A stretch of DNA of 64,000 bases. Origin: Aphelenchoides besseyi (lineage: Eukaryota; Nematoda; Chromadorea; Rhabditida; Aphelenchoididae). The position numbers and the translations under genes were made by a program. The stretch covers positions 3,906,001 to 3,970,000 of the forward strand of contig JAMPIQ010000001.1 in assembly GCA_024699855.1 (NCBI GenBank). The letters run 5' to 3'. Within the stretch, counting starts at the first letter, position 1. Every line of letters begins with the position of its first letter. Positions 9,214 through 21,079 of this stretch are shown piece by piece. The notes beneath the pieces are model-generated. The model saw nothing but the letters and a program-made list of their open reading frames with translations, ran no database searches and had not been told where the DNA came from.

Positions 9214-10760
9214 TTAACAAGGATCTTGAAGAATTCCACTGACAAGTTGAATGTTATCCGAGATTTTTTGTAGGTAATCGTCGTAGTTCTCGGTTGCTTT
9301 AGCAGAGATCGAATGGTCTTTTAATAGTTCCTTTTGACGTACAATTTGTTCGTCAGCATTTTTCACCGCATCCGGAAGTCTCCAATCTCGCATACAGGTT
9401 TTGTAAAGTTCAATGCGCTCATTTGATTTCAAGTATGACCTTTTGATGCTTCTTGCGTGATTTCCAATCTAAATAAAGAACACTAAAGCTATACAGTTGT
9501 CTGAAATGATTCCTCCAAATTCATCAAAAAAGCAGATCTTCTTTTTTAGTCGATAGAATTATAAAAATGATCTTAACATACCTGAAAGTCGACAATGCAC
9601 AGCTTGTCGTTTTCATTCAAGCCATAATTGGTGTTGTTTGAACGCAGATCGATTAGATAGAAAATTTCACGGAGGATGTCAAGTTTGTAGGATTCATATG
9701 TAGGCATGCGGACATCACGTGCTGTTCGAAAACCCGGCACTAAAAGTGAATATTAGTTTTTGTTCTTCATATTAAAATCACCTTCTTCGGTTGCGATGTA
9801 AAGACCAAAACAAGACATATGCGCATTTTTGGAGAAGAAAGTGTACGACCGGCCCTATTCCCAGCAATTGCAGAAGCTTGTAGATCAGCAATTCGCGGAG
9901 ATCGACAGCTTGATGACCTGATGGAGTCTTTGGTGATAGTCCCAAGTGCGACTTCAGATAGTAGTTGCCAAGAATTTCTTCGGATCGCTTAACTAAGCAA
10001 ATCAAGCCTCCCTAAAATGTATTGTCTTTATTTGTTCATTCTGCCAAAATTTACCTGTGCACCGCTGTTCGGTTTGGAGCTAAAAACAGTTTGAATAGAC
10101 GGATTCTGTGGATCGTCCTTGAAAAGAAGTGCAAAATAAGACTCTGCTGCCTTCTTTAATTGATCGTCGTCGGTGTCCAAATACGATGCGTAATTTTCGT
10201 TGAACTCGCGAAATCGGCTGTTAAACCTTCTGTACGCGGAAAAAAAGTCGGACTCGTTAAGAATCGTCAATTGTTTGAACGCATATTTGATGTTTTCTTT
10301 TGCCTTGTCATCTCGTTTCTTGCCCACATACTTTTTCGCTAAGTCAAAGTAAATATTAAATTCCGTCCAGGCATCCCAGTTGGCATGTTTCTAGAACATA
10401 AAAATACCAAAATTATGTGCCAAAATAACTAACCACGATCAAAGTTTCCATATCTTGAATTGCCGCATCTTCAAGTGTGCTAACTAATAGATCAATGCGG
10501 CGATTATTGCTTTCAACAATTCGTTGCATTTCTGGCGCAATTTTGAACACAGATTGTATTTTATCTGTCAACTGCTTGATTGTCGCCTAAACAATAAATT
10601 GTATTTATTAAATGAGTAGAAAACAGACCTGCGCTTCAAATTCCAGCTTAACAGAGTCATGACATTTGTCTTCATGGTCGCGTAGTTCGACTATAAGAAA
10701 CATTTTACTGAAATCAATCCAAGCATTAATGTGGAATTGAAACGACGCGCGAAAATGTCC
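9214..10760 (-). pseudogene. Kinase-like multi-exon gene, candidate Maverick cargo, one frameshift
   Basis: Six exon-like blocks with GT-AG borders can be followed leftward from about 10,630. The first half is helical, with long charged stretches. The second half has a protein-kinase-like layout: a GGLICLVK start, the likely beta-3 lysine in NYYLKSH, the helix-C glutamate in VDLRELLIYK, a hinge-like GLYIATEE, and LIDLRSNNTNYGLNENDKLCIVDFQ-type catalytic and metal motifs (only part is quoted; about 9,590-9,680). One single-base frame break lies near 9,837, inside the exon at 9,779-10,011; the other junctions keep frame. Large kinase-like families exist in nematodes. Position beside a Maverick virion module makes a cargo role possible. 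The first exon and true start are uncertain. Confidence 0.6.
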
Positions 10761-10829
10761 ATAGGAAGCAAAAAAGCGCGCGAAGTGGACGCAAAAAGGG
10801 AAGACATTTCGAATGGGCACTCTTCTTCT

Positions 10830-12400
10830 TCTCTTATGCTAATTTAATGTTCGGTTTATGCTCGCAATTGTCGAAGTGAAATGATCGAGAAAATGTTCAA
10901 GCCGCTGGCTTGGTATCATCAACAGCCATTAGTTTCGAGCTGTCGATTTTAAAGTTCGAGTTTGCAATAAGTTGCGGAATGAAGCTTAGATTCAAAGTTG
11001 GAATTTCATCGGAGTTGAAGAAATGCAATTGGTTTTGATCAACGTTCGTTAGCAGATGTGATTGAAAGCTAGCAAATTGTTCTGAATGTTGTTTTTGGCT
11101 GTGAAATAAGATGCGACTTTAGTATTGAAAGAGTCCAAAGTCGCTGTTTTGATGCCGGCAATAACCATTAGATTTGTGCTATGGGTTTTGACATTCGATG
11201 CCCTAGAAAGAAGACGAGCACCTGCGCAATTCAATTGCCAAAAAGAACGCGCACGAGGACCAAGTACATGGCAATAAAGATAGTCGGTAAGAAATCACTT
11301 TGTCTGCTTGCAAGTAATAAAAACAGAAACCGTCCAACTTTTGAAATGAATATGAACGTCGAGATCAATCAAAAATTTGAACAGCTAACGGAAGACACCA
11401 CTAACCACCAATACGATCAACCAAACACTCATACGACTATCAAACAGAAAAGCACTAATGCAACGAGCAGTATTGGTGTCGCTTAGTTATATAGGTGATC
11501 ACGATTTACTTTAGGGCGAATTGGGCGGAGAGAAAACCGCCGATTCGTTGGCAATCGAACGACACAACTGAACAGAAACAATAAACGAACGCAAAGTGCA
11601 GCACTTGAAGACAATAGTTAGATTAAATGGATAGAAGTGAAAGCAAGATGTCCCGTAGATACGGACGAAATCGCCCGGCATTCAAAAGTGCGCCAGAAGT
11701 CATGAAATAAACAACGCGCAACATACGAACGACACACCTGAATTGATTGATCGAGCAGTGGACGATTTTGAATGACGAATGCACAAATTCATAGAAAACA
11801 ACGGAAAAAGTGTTGAAATTTAAGGGATGAACGATTGAAAAAAATGACCGTCCAAAACGCTCATCATTGGAAATTTCGTCAAATTCTGCATCCTTTGGCC
11901 GAGATGCAATTTTCGAGCCATTCCGATAGAATGTTGCAACTTTTCTCGACGCCAAACAAAAACTGACAGTCTTATTTATCAACAACCAAAGCCGCATAAA
12001 AACGGTTCAGAAATCGCCGAGAAATAAGCGTTCAAAATCTTCCGGTTGTGCTGGGACAGCCTGTATATCGAATTTGTTTTAATTAATAAATGAAACGAAT
12101 ATTTTAATAAATGAGTGTGCAAGTACTCAAGAATAAAACAAAATGCATACGAAATACTAAATCTCATAAAAAAGTTTTTCACTAGCCAAAAGATTTCAAG
12201 CGACACATCATGCCAAGAACAACGCACAATTTGAAATGACTACTAGTAATCCAATCCGAACCAAAAAAGCCAGAACAGTTTGTCTGTCTGTGTGCGACCG
12301 ACTTCCTTCGCGTTTATTTTCGAATGAAAAGAGCGAGCGTCGAGTTATGGTAATTGATTGATTTTGAAATGAGAAAAAGGGTCAGATTTTTTGAATGCAA
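10830..12400. other. No supported gene
   Basis: Short open frames occur on both strands (for example 11,181-11,486 plus and 11,623-11,997 minus). None has recognisable domains, splice structure or a neighbour that would support it. I see no transposase motif, long inverted repeat or RNA gene here. Confidence 0.4.
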
Positions 12401-13160
12401 ATTTGAGAGGGTTCGATGCGCAGTTTGTTGAAATGGAATGTTTGAGGAATTGAAACAAAATTCGAAGTCGTTGTTTCGATACCGTCTATAGACGGCTTTT
12501 GGGTTTGAGCGATTGAGTTCGAAATTTGTTCGATAAGTGATGGGAGGAATTGATTAGAAGGCCAAGATCGGGTTGTTTGATTGTTGATGATGGCAATAAG
12601 CGACGTGGAGTTGTTGTCGAGAGTTCGAGTGGGCTGTTAAAGGTTGAAAAGTGAGTTAAGTGTTGGTTTGGGAGTTGAGAGCAAAAACGGAGTTGCTGGG
12701 TTTGCAATTGAGAAAGCGAGCAGTTTTGGAGAAATCGCAAATGTCAATGATCGTTGAACGAGTCGATGACTGTGTTGTTGAAATGTGATTAAAAGCAAAT
12801 CGTTTTGAATTTAATCGAAAGCCCGATGAACACTGGATGGTTGATTTTGATTTGCAGTTGGAAGTTGAGTTTAAAATGTTGGGATAAGGAAGTCCGAAAA
12901 AGCTGATTGAAGTTTGTGAAACCGGTAGTGAGTTGGTTGAAAGATAAGACACAGGCAGCTGGACTTTTGGATTGAATTGCCGGTTTGACAGCAGACGGCC
13001 GTCGATGAACGTTGGTTGAGTTGCTGGGCGTGTTTTTTTGGAATGTTGGGAAAGTGGTTGAAAGCGAGTTGATCAAAAGAAGCCTGTGTTGAATGAAATA
13101 AGCAATGTATTGAATGTAAGAAGAGTTGTTTTAACGAACTTGGGGCCACCAAACATTTTC
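12400..13160. other. Strand-asymmetric, G/T-rich tract
   Basis: The plus strand is rich in G, T and A and poor in C, with recurring 'gagttg', 'ttgaaag' and 'gttgg' words. As a result the minus strand has overlapping open frames in several phases (12,486-13,152) whose Ser/Thr/Gln/Asn/Leu-rich products look compositional rather than conserved. I therefore treat them as by-products of base skew. Whether the tract is transcribed cannot be told from sequence. Confidence 0.45.
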
Positions 13161-13714
13161 ACTTTTTTTGGGCAAACGAGTTTCCTCAACGACCTCTGAC
13201 ATACGACGCGTCGAATAGTTCGATGGCAGAAAGCACACGTTCGTTGGTTTCTTCACCGTCAACATGCACTGTTCAAGACAAAAAAACGGTGTTGTTATTT
13301 CCATTCCTACTCAATTCGTCGAACGTAACAAAAGTCTCGGCGTTTACATTTCATTCAGTCGTAAATGATTGTTGATTGCAAGAAGCCTTTGTATAGCCTA
13401 AGCATAAGAGTTCGAAATTTTTCTTACAAAATGAACAATTGTTTTTGGTGTGCAAAGGTAATAAAAAGTGATAGGTGGATGATTGATGAGTTTTCGCGAT
13501 TTCGAAATACTTTTTCGATCAGTTCGCAACAGTCACGGATTTCGAAACAACTGGTGCTGGTTCCATTTGTCACTGAGCCGAACAGTTGGTTGACTTTTTT
13601 TTTTCCCTCTGATATTTGAAATGGTAAGTCGGCCCGATAAAAAAACTGAGCTTGTGTTCAGTCGGGACAAGACGCGCAACGTCCTTTGGACTACGATGCT
13701 TCCGAGAGCAGTCA

Positions 13715-14207
13715 CGATTCGCGCTCACAAACACTTTTCAACGGCAACAACGCACAATTCTTCTTCTCTTCGCCACCTGCAGCCATGGAGATTGGTCCAC
13801 GTCATAGTGGAATTATGATCAAAATTCCGTCTCATTTGTTCGATCAAAAGCGCAACTTTTGTTGCTACTTTTCGTTTACACGCAAGTAAAAGAGAGAGAA
13901 TGTTGTAGTCCATTTTTGGTCATTACCTGTTTACAGTAATAAAAGTGTTACTTTTGTATTCGGTGCTTTATTTGGAGTTGAATGATAGTAATTTTGTTCA
14001 AATCTGTTTTCATTTATGGTCGACTGCTTGTGATCTCAGTGTGATTTTCGAGTTCCTGACGTTATTCGGCATTGAATGATACCAATTTTGTGCAGTTTTG
14101 GAGACTTTTGTATTTTCATGCATTATCTATGCATGTGATTTCTGTTCACGTGACCAAATTTTGGAGTTGAATGATACCAATCATGCATTACCTGTGCATG
14201 TGATTGC
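13715..14207 (+). repeat. Dispersed ~0.5 kb repeat, copy 1 (cut by scaffold gap)
   Basis: This block is almost identical to 18,802-19,313 in the same orientation. It contains about three degenerate sub-units of roughly 80-100 bp, each with a 'gttgaatgata' core and a 'tgcatgtgatt' end. Copy 1 lacks about 20 bases present in copy 2 just before the end. The contig stops inside the repeat, which suggests that the repeat caused the assembly break. Confidence 0.85.
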
Positions 14208-14307
14208 NNNNNNNNNNNNNNNNNNNNNNNNNNNNNNNNNNNNNNNNNNNNNNNNNNNNNNNNNNNNNNNNNNNNNNNNNNNNNNNNNNNNNNNNNNNNN
14301 NNNNNNN
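14208..14307. other. 100-N scaffold gap
   Basis: Exactly 100 Ns, the usual placeholder length for a join of unknown size. Distances and linkage across it, including the link between the Maverick virion module and the polymerase, depend on scaffolding rather than sequence. Confidence 0.99.
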
Positions 14308-14595
14308 CTTTTGCTAAGTTTTCTCTCGTGCGAACGACGCAAAGCCTAAGCTATAAGGACAGAAGCCTTGTAATGCTCTAATTGTACGCCATAAAAACGT
14401 TGAGCTACGTAACCCAGTCGTCAAGAAAGGTCTCAGAATTACTACTTTTCAGTCAAAGTCTTGTAAGCCTAGCCTTGCCGTAATAGCTAAGCATTCTCGT
14501 AAGGTTGGTTGGTCAACGTCCTGTCTCTTCTAATTGACTTTCGTCTTTTGTGGTTGACTCTGAGGCATCGATTAATAAACGCCTAATAACCGTTC
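14308..14595. other. Unassigned sequence right of the gap
   Basis: This is non-coding sequence with repeated 'aagcctaa' and 'agccttg' words, ending near a 'cctaataaccgttcgttaattg' stretch. It could be the inner edge of the repeat or of the polymerase-bearing element. No second copy is evident in the window. Confidence 0.3.
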
Positions 14596-14599
14596 GTTA

Positions 14600-17500
14600 A
14601 TTGACACCAAGTTGCTCAAAATGACTGTTCATTAAAGCAGAGATCAACAAATTTATGGACTTGTAACCAACGGATAGACTTTGAGGTTTCGCCGACGAAT
14701 CCTTTACGTAATCCGTCGATAGGAGCGAATGGTGTTTTTTGTGTGAACAGTCGGCGTTTGTTCGGTTGAATTGCGCGTAGGAACATTTGACGACCAGCGT
14801 CATCGTCGTAGTTCAACGCCATCGACTTGAAACGATCGTAGGAGAGCTCGACAGCGGCTTCTTTGGTGAAGTGATTCCACGAATTGTGATCGTGTTGTGA
14901 TCTCCGTGGTATCGCGAATCACACGACATGCATTGCGTACTGTTGTTGCCCGCCACAACACCTGTAAATGTTTTTACAAACATTCTCAAATGTTCGCTTA
15001 CCTTCAAAAATCTCCTTGTCCGGCATTTTCTTTCCATCATTCGAGAGATCGCCGGACTTCGAAAGGCAACTCAGCATTTCGGGTTCGAGGAATAACCGAA
15101 TCTAAAACTCCCCGAATTAGGTCTCCAACGACTTCCAACCTGTGTCCGTGTAGATGAGGAGGAGCCGGGAGTCTCGTCGATTGCTTTCATGATACGATAG
15201 AGCTGAAGCCGAGCACACGACGTCGTGAGAGACGCGTAAACCAAATTCGATGCGGGTGTCCCGATTTCACGTACTCGGGTCGCTTCGTGTAAATGATCAA
15301 GTAGCTGCAGTCGGGCAAAAACTCGAACCAACCGACCTCGACCGTCCGATCCTCGAAATCGAAATCACTTTGGCCGTGGAGTTGTAATCTCCGTCTGCGC
15401 CATTCGATTTCGAATACCGAATCGGCCCTGAAAAAAAGCGTTGTCAGGTGTGCAACCGATCACTTACCCAATGCGAATTGAGGCACAGTTTTGCGACAGT
15501 TCGACGTCCCGGATTGTCTTTCATTTCCAAGGCGTTAATGTCGATTTGCAAATGTTCGCGAATTTCTCGTTCGAAATTTGGCACGCTGATCCGCTTCATC
15601 GTACTTGCACTTTTTGCTCTCCATTTTCGCCTTCAAAAACTGTCGCACGTAGGGCTTGAAGAGTTCGGTCGTCCATTCCGAGTAGTGCCACGCACGAAAG
15701 AATCGCGTAAACTTGTAGCCATTGAGCAAAGCTTCGGCCAACTCAAACGTTGTGCCTTCGAAAACGAAAGATCGTTGGTGTGAGTTGTGTTTGCAGTTGA
15801 AAGCCGTTCCTTGTTCGTCATGGTGATCTGCTCATGAGCGCATGTTCGACACAGTGGGAACCCGGAAAACTGGGCCCGACTCTCCACAGGAAAGACGGGA
15901 AGGACGTAGCCGTTTCGGCGGGCAAAAACAAACCACAATTGATTCATTCCCTTGTCTGGGCATCTGCCTCCGTTTGTTTCCACGGAGGGCTCTTGCTCAA
16001 GTCCTCGTCTTTGACCTCAATCTCGGGCTGATGCTTGGCAGCGTGAAATTCGGCGCAGTGAACTGTTGGAAAAGGATACCTAGCAATCGATGAATCTTTA
16101 CGTTCAACTTTAACTCCCTACACCACTGATTGTGACACTCTATCATAAAAGACCACTCTCCGTATCGGCATCCGCTTTCGCATACCTTGTCCCCAGGTTC
16201 GCACATCCCCCGTTGCCACCTGAAGCCTTAGGTTAAAAAGATCATTCAAACATCAAAACTAACGAAGAACGAATGCGTTGCGTGGAGTTATTGGACCCTC
16301 GTCGAAAAGCAGGGAATTCACGCCCATTTCCCGGTTCTTTTCCATTCTCTCATTTTGCATGTCCACACCACTTGAACTTCAAAAGCTTCGGCCAATGTTT
16401 GCAACCGTTGAGCCTCAATCTTTTGATTCGCCGCCGCCGTCCGACCATTGGGCAACAAATCCGACTCTTCGTAACAGTCGAGGTGTCCGTGAAAGCTGAA
16501 TCTACGTGTTTAGAACAAAAAATCGCCTACTAGCATCCGTTGATTTCCAGAGCCAAAGGCTTTTGGCCATCGCGTTCGATTACCGCGTCCACGCTGTAGC
16601 CCTTGTACTTGATTTCTCCACCGGCCGAGTCTCGATGGCGAATGGAAAGAGTGGGATTGTTGTGCGCAAACCATTTGATGTACTTTAGCGCAATCGACGA
16701 CTGACGAGTCTGATCCTCGTATCCGGTCTCCGGCACAACAGCATCGTATTCTCCTTCAGAACGTTGGTGCGAAAATGCAAAATGCAACAGGAAGCAATCG
16801 TCGTTGCATTCTCAATCATGTCGATCGAAGTCTCATTCAAAAAGATTTGACGAAACGCCGCCACAGCGTGCATGAGAATGATCACATCGTTTCGACCGTA
16901 CTCCTCCAATTCTGTCTTCAAATCAAACGGTGTGTTGAGATTTTCCGTGTAGTAGTTCAGAACTTGGCGTATTTCTTTTCCGTCATGCAATCGACCGAAT
17001 AGTTTTCCATTGGGGCAAATAAGGCAACGGGTTGTTGTAGTTGCATCGTTATTCCAAAGGTATGGAAACCATTGTTTCTCCTCCACATCCAAATTGAAAG
17101 TTGACGGCAAGTCGGAGAGTGGTAGCGGAAAGAGAAGATAGAGTCTTTGAAGATGAGCGATCCTCCATTCCGGTGCTTCACAACAACTTGGAAAAACTTT
17201 GTTGCCGTTGGCCACGATTTTCTTGATGTCGATTTCTGTCGAACCAGTTCGCCAATGATCAGAATCAAATCGAAGCGAGAGGCGTAATGAGCCAACGCAT
17301 AGACGCGCATCTTCTTCACATTCGACAGTTTGAGTAGCCATTGTACAAACTTCTCCAGTGGCTCCTCACAGCCGCTGCTTCATTCCAAGTTTTGATTCGT
17401 TTGTACGTTCCACAGCACTGGCGGAATCCATCGGTTTTCCATTCACCCCGAGTCCAAGCATTTCGTGCAGGTGGAGTAGGCAGCCGCAAAATTGACAATG

Positions 17501-18200
17501 TGTTTAAATGTTGAATCCGGCTCTGATCTTCTTGACGTGTCTCGAAATCGTAGGACACAATTCGCGGTGGAAGTTCTGTCGTTTCTCTGGGTGCTGTCGT
17601 AGTGATGTAACATTTGCCGTCGGCGTGATATTTCCTGCACATGAAGCACAATTCTTCGTTGCACTTGTGTCGCGCATATTTTGTGTTGTAACATTTGCCA
17701 CAATGCAAACAAAAACGGTACATTGCACAAATCCGCCTCTCGATGTGAGATTGAAAACAATCGTAATTGGAGAATGTTTTGTTGCATTCTCCGCACGGGT
17801 AACGCATTCGTTTTCCGTCTTCATCGTATTCAATGGCGCATGGGCGATCGATTCCGACTCTCGCACAATACGTACACTTGCGTTTACAAGTTGACGTGTG
17901 TCGTTGCGCATCGGCAAACGATGAACAACAATCGATGCAGAAATTCCGAATGTTGAAAAACTTTCGAATGTTCAAAATGACATCACAGTGGTCGTCGTGG
18001 TAATGCAACAGAAGATCGTGAGTCGGATTGCTGATTTTCTCCTGATTAAAAGGTTTGAAGTTTGTTCGTGAGTCGAAAACGTGATTCAAATCGACAAATC
18101 AAAAGCTCGCCATTGTCGCGTCGGCTACGTCCATATTTTCGATTGTAGAAGCTTTCGATGAGTGGCAGCCATTTGGTCAGATCCTGAGATTGCTGATCCA
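14600..18200 (-). pseudogene. Maverick-type protein-primed DNA polymerase B, heavily decayed
   Basis: Pieces of one family B polymerase appear in N-to-C order from right to left. There is a Cys/His-rich N-terminal region (about 17.55-17.95 kb) with many CxxC pairs, the exonuclease I motif YDFET (about 17.55 kb), and an exonuclease II-like HYASRFDL (about 17.29 kb). An exonuclease III-like EYGRNDVIIL (about 16.90 kb) follows, then a virus-type GGEIKYKGYSVDA segment (about 16.60 kb), TPELF-like thumb and palm pieces (about 15.6-15.9 kb), and a palm motif at about 15.15 kb reading YTDTG where YTDTD is expected. Adjacent pieces lie in different frames with stops between them. It cannot encode an active enzyme as assembled. 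Frame breaks are too many to be sequencing error alone. Confidence 0.8.
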
Positions 18201-18801
18201 GCGGATAACGCAAACCACGGCACGCAACTCCGCATCATCTTATCCAAACGACGCCGGATTGTCACGCAGGTATTTGCGCTGGACTTTGGTTGACAAGTCC
18301 GTCAAAGCAAAAAAACGTGCAAATTCCGCTGCTCAAAACAAACATGCTCCGTCGGGAGAGAAAATATGGAAAACGCCAAACTCATCTTCTTGTGGCCATC
18401 GACAGTTCGGTCTCCGCCGTTGCGCGAACCATAGACAGTGATGCTGAGTTCGATTCGCTGTTGATAGATGTTGAGCTCACGGTGGGATTGCTTAATCTAA
18501 AACACGCGGATTAAGCGTATTAATTTGACTCTACCTGATCCCATGCTGTGCATGAGTGCATCAACGTTGTTTTGTTCCAGGGGCGAAACGGAACAAACAG
18601 CAGTTTTCCAATCCGGGTTGTGTTGATAGGAACTCCGATTTTCAACGGGTTAATTCACGATCCGAGCGTTTTGGAGTGCTTTATCCATAACGTGAACCAC
18701 TTGTTGTTTCATGGCGGCGTACGGTGTTTCTCCTTGATCCAAATCATGAACAGTTGCTTCCTCCGCGTATCGTAGAAGCACACTCAATCGAGACGAGTAT
18801 T

Positions 18802-19313
18802 CGATTTGCGCTCACAAACACTTTTCAACGGCAACAACGCACAATTCTTCTTCTCTTCGCCACCTGCAGCCATGGAGATTGGTCCACGTCATAGTGGAAT
18901 TATGATCAAAATTCCGTCTCATTTGTTCGATCAAAAGCGCAACTTTTGTTGCTACTTTTCGTTTACACGCAAGTAAAAGAGAGAGAATGTTGTAGTCCAT
19001 TTTTGGTCATTACCTGTTTACAGTAATAAAAGTGTTACTTTTGTATTCGGTGCTTTATTTGGAGTTGAATGATAGTAATTTTGTTCAAATCTGTTTTCAT
19101 TTATGGTCGACTGCTTGTGATCTCAGTGTGATTTTCGAGTTCCTGACGTTATTCGGCATTGAATGATACCAATTTTGTGCAGTTTTGGAGACTTTTGTAT
19201 TTTCATGCATTATCTATGCATGTGATTTCTGTTCACGTGACCAAATTTGGAGTTGAATGATACCAATTTTGTACAGTTTTGTATTTTCATGCATTACCTG
19301 TGCATGTGATTGC
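18802..19313 (+). repeat. Dispersed ~0.5 kb repeat, copy 2 (complete)
   Basis: This is a direct copy of 13,715-14,207 at a constant offset of 5,087 bases. The two copies bracket the polymerase remnant. Sub-units begin near 19,060, 19,155 and 19,245. The sequence continues past copy 1's contig end into a GC-rich 'gcgcgacgccgcgcgcc' stretch. No coding sequence is supported; a short minus-strand open frame is identical in both copies only because the DNA is. Confidence 0.85.
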
Positions 19314-19549
19314 GCGACGCCGCGCGCCTTTTGGCGGCATTTTTTTTCTTTTGTCGGCATTTTTCCATTTATGGTCAATACCTGTGGGTTTTGTGCATGT
19401 TTTTGCATAATTTGGTATTAATTAGTGACAGGTTATGATTAATGTGATAATTATGACAGGTGCCGTACAATAATGATTAATTGCTTTTTTATTGATTTTC
19501 TATCGATTTTCTTATGGGCTATATACCTTACACTACTCGAGACGTTACA

Positions 19550-20575
19550 GGGCTACGCCGCATTGGTCGCAAAGTTCGGACGTGGCTCGACAGGAATTGG
19601 CCGCTTCGATGGCTGGGTCGATTCGTTTGGCCGCGTTTTCGATTTTTCTCCACAGATCATTTTCACTAGTGAACTGTCCTTTCCTATAAACTTCCAGTTC
19701 GAAAAGGTGCCAGACATTCTCAATTATTGATTAATCTAGACTTCTTGCTGGCCAGTCCATTGTGTTGTAGTATTCGAGGTAGTTTTTGACCATTCTCGAC
19801 GTGTGAATGGTCGCATTGATCTATTGTCAAGTCCAATCCCGTCGTCGAAACTGCATTTCACAGTAAGGTATGAAGACATTTCGAAGGTCAATCAACTAGG
19901 CTTCGCTGTTGTAAGGTTCAGTAATGCAATGAAGTTTAATCCAAAAAAATCCAAGAGTTTAACGTAAAAGAAATGCAACAAAACTGACGTTTCCATTACT
20001 AGCTACAGCATACAGTACCATTAAACCGCCTCCACCTATTTGTCTTTCAATTTTCAGCGATCTAATCGTATTTGGTGGTTGACTGGCACCTACATAACTC
20101 GCTACACCGTCTGGACCGTCCTTCTCAAACCGTTTTTCGAAAAAAACGACCGATTTCCAGTCGATTTTGTTCTTCAGATGTTTGGTGGCATATTGAAGTC
20201 ATCTGAGATTGTGGTCGGAAGAAAGCGGTAGATATTGATTGGGCACTTCATAACAAAAGTTTGCATCTGCTAAATGACGACAAATTGTTCGACGACTAGT
20301 TGGCAAATCCACATTTTTGCGACAGCTCGACCAGGCACCAAGAGATTTTCCGCGATTTCTCTGCGCAAGAACCGCCTCATCAAACCAAATGATGTCGATT
20401 CAAAGATCTAAGACGTCCCATACTCTTGACGCGTTTGTTGTTGCGGTTTGTAAGCAACAAACGAATTGTCGTACGAGAATGTCGAGTGTTGTTAGCGATC
20501 TGAGAATACGATTGTTCTCGCCGCTGCAGTTGTCGAATTTGATTTTTTTGTCATTAATTAACACCTAAACCATTC
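19550..20575 (-). pseudogene. Tc1-like (IS630/Tc1/mariner) transposase remnant
   Basis: Read right to left, fragments in order match a Tc1-family transposase. There is a helix-turn-helix region with SQIANNTRHSRTTI (about 20.48 kb), a 'WKSVVF...KRFEKDGPDGV' segment before the first catalytic Asp region (about 20.10 kb), 'GGGGLMVL..VASNGNVS' (about 20.00 kb), and 'INATIHTSRMVKNYLEYY' followed by 'DWPARS' and 'IIENVWHLFELEV' (about 19.70-19.82 kb). Stops and frame changes interrupt it, including a stop where the family has DLNPIEN. The element is dead. Its upstream end lies next to the repeat described at 20,587, which has Tc1-like ends. Confidence 0.82.
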
Positions 20576-20586
20576 ATTTACATACT

Positions 20587-20930
20587 GTACTGGACAAAAG
20601 TTTGAAAGACACTTTGTTAAGATATCTGAGCGCCCCGCTTTTCGACCATATCCACGAGGCGCTTATTCATACAGGAGACGAGGACCGTAATCGTTTGAGT
20701 CTTAATCTTCGAGGCGGAGCGATGGATTGCGGCTAAAACTCGGGTTTTGTGTGAAATTGATCCACCCGATTTTCGAGTTACGCAACCTTTTCTACAACTG
20801 GGCGTCACGCGCCGACTTTTTTATTGTTCATTCAAATGCTCTTTGTCTAAGGGGATCAATGTACAACAACCGACCGTTCCCTTCGGTCATTCGCGCGGTA
20901 CAGATGCCTTCCAAACTTTTGTCCAGTACT
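20587..20930. mobile_element. MITE with Tc1-like ends, copy A
   Basis: The left end reads GTACTGGACAAAAGTTTG and the right end is its near-perfect inverse (CAAACTTTTGTCCAGTAC). This gives a ~345 bp non-coding unit, and such ends resemble Tc1/mariner termini. It forms the left edge of the 2.3 kb duplication in both places. Flanking bases differ between copies, and a TA target duplication is not clear. Confidence 0.7.
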
Positions 20931-21079
20931 CTCTCTGAGATAAAAAGCGTCGTTTATTGTAGAGTAGATCAACGCGTAGAGCTAAATAGCAATTATAGAC
21001 AGTTTGATCGCGTCGTCAAGCAGTTCAATTATTCGTTTGCCTAAACGCCCCAACAATAAAAACTCGTGTTTTCAATCTT

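Noticed and set aside
12486..13152. Overlapping minus-strand frames rich in Ser, Thr, Gln and Asn
   Set aside because: Several phases are open at once because of base skew; composition-driven, no conserved motif.
13725..13913. 62-codon minus-strand frame present identically at 18,812-19,000
   Set aside because: The identity reflects the duplicated DNA repeat; no domain, start context or splice support.
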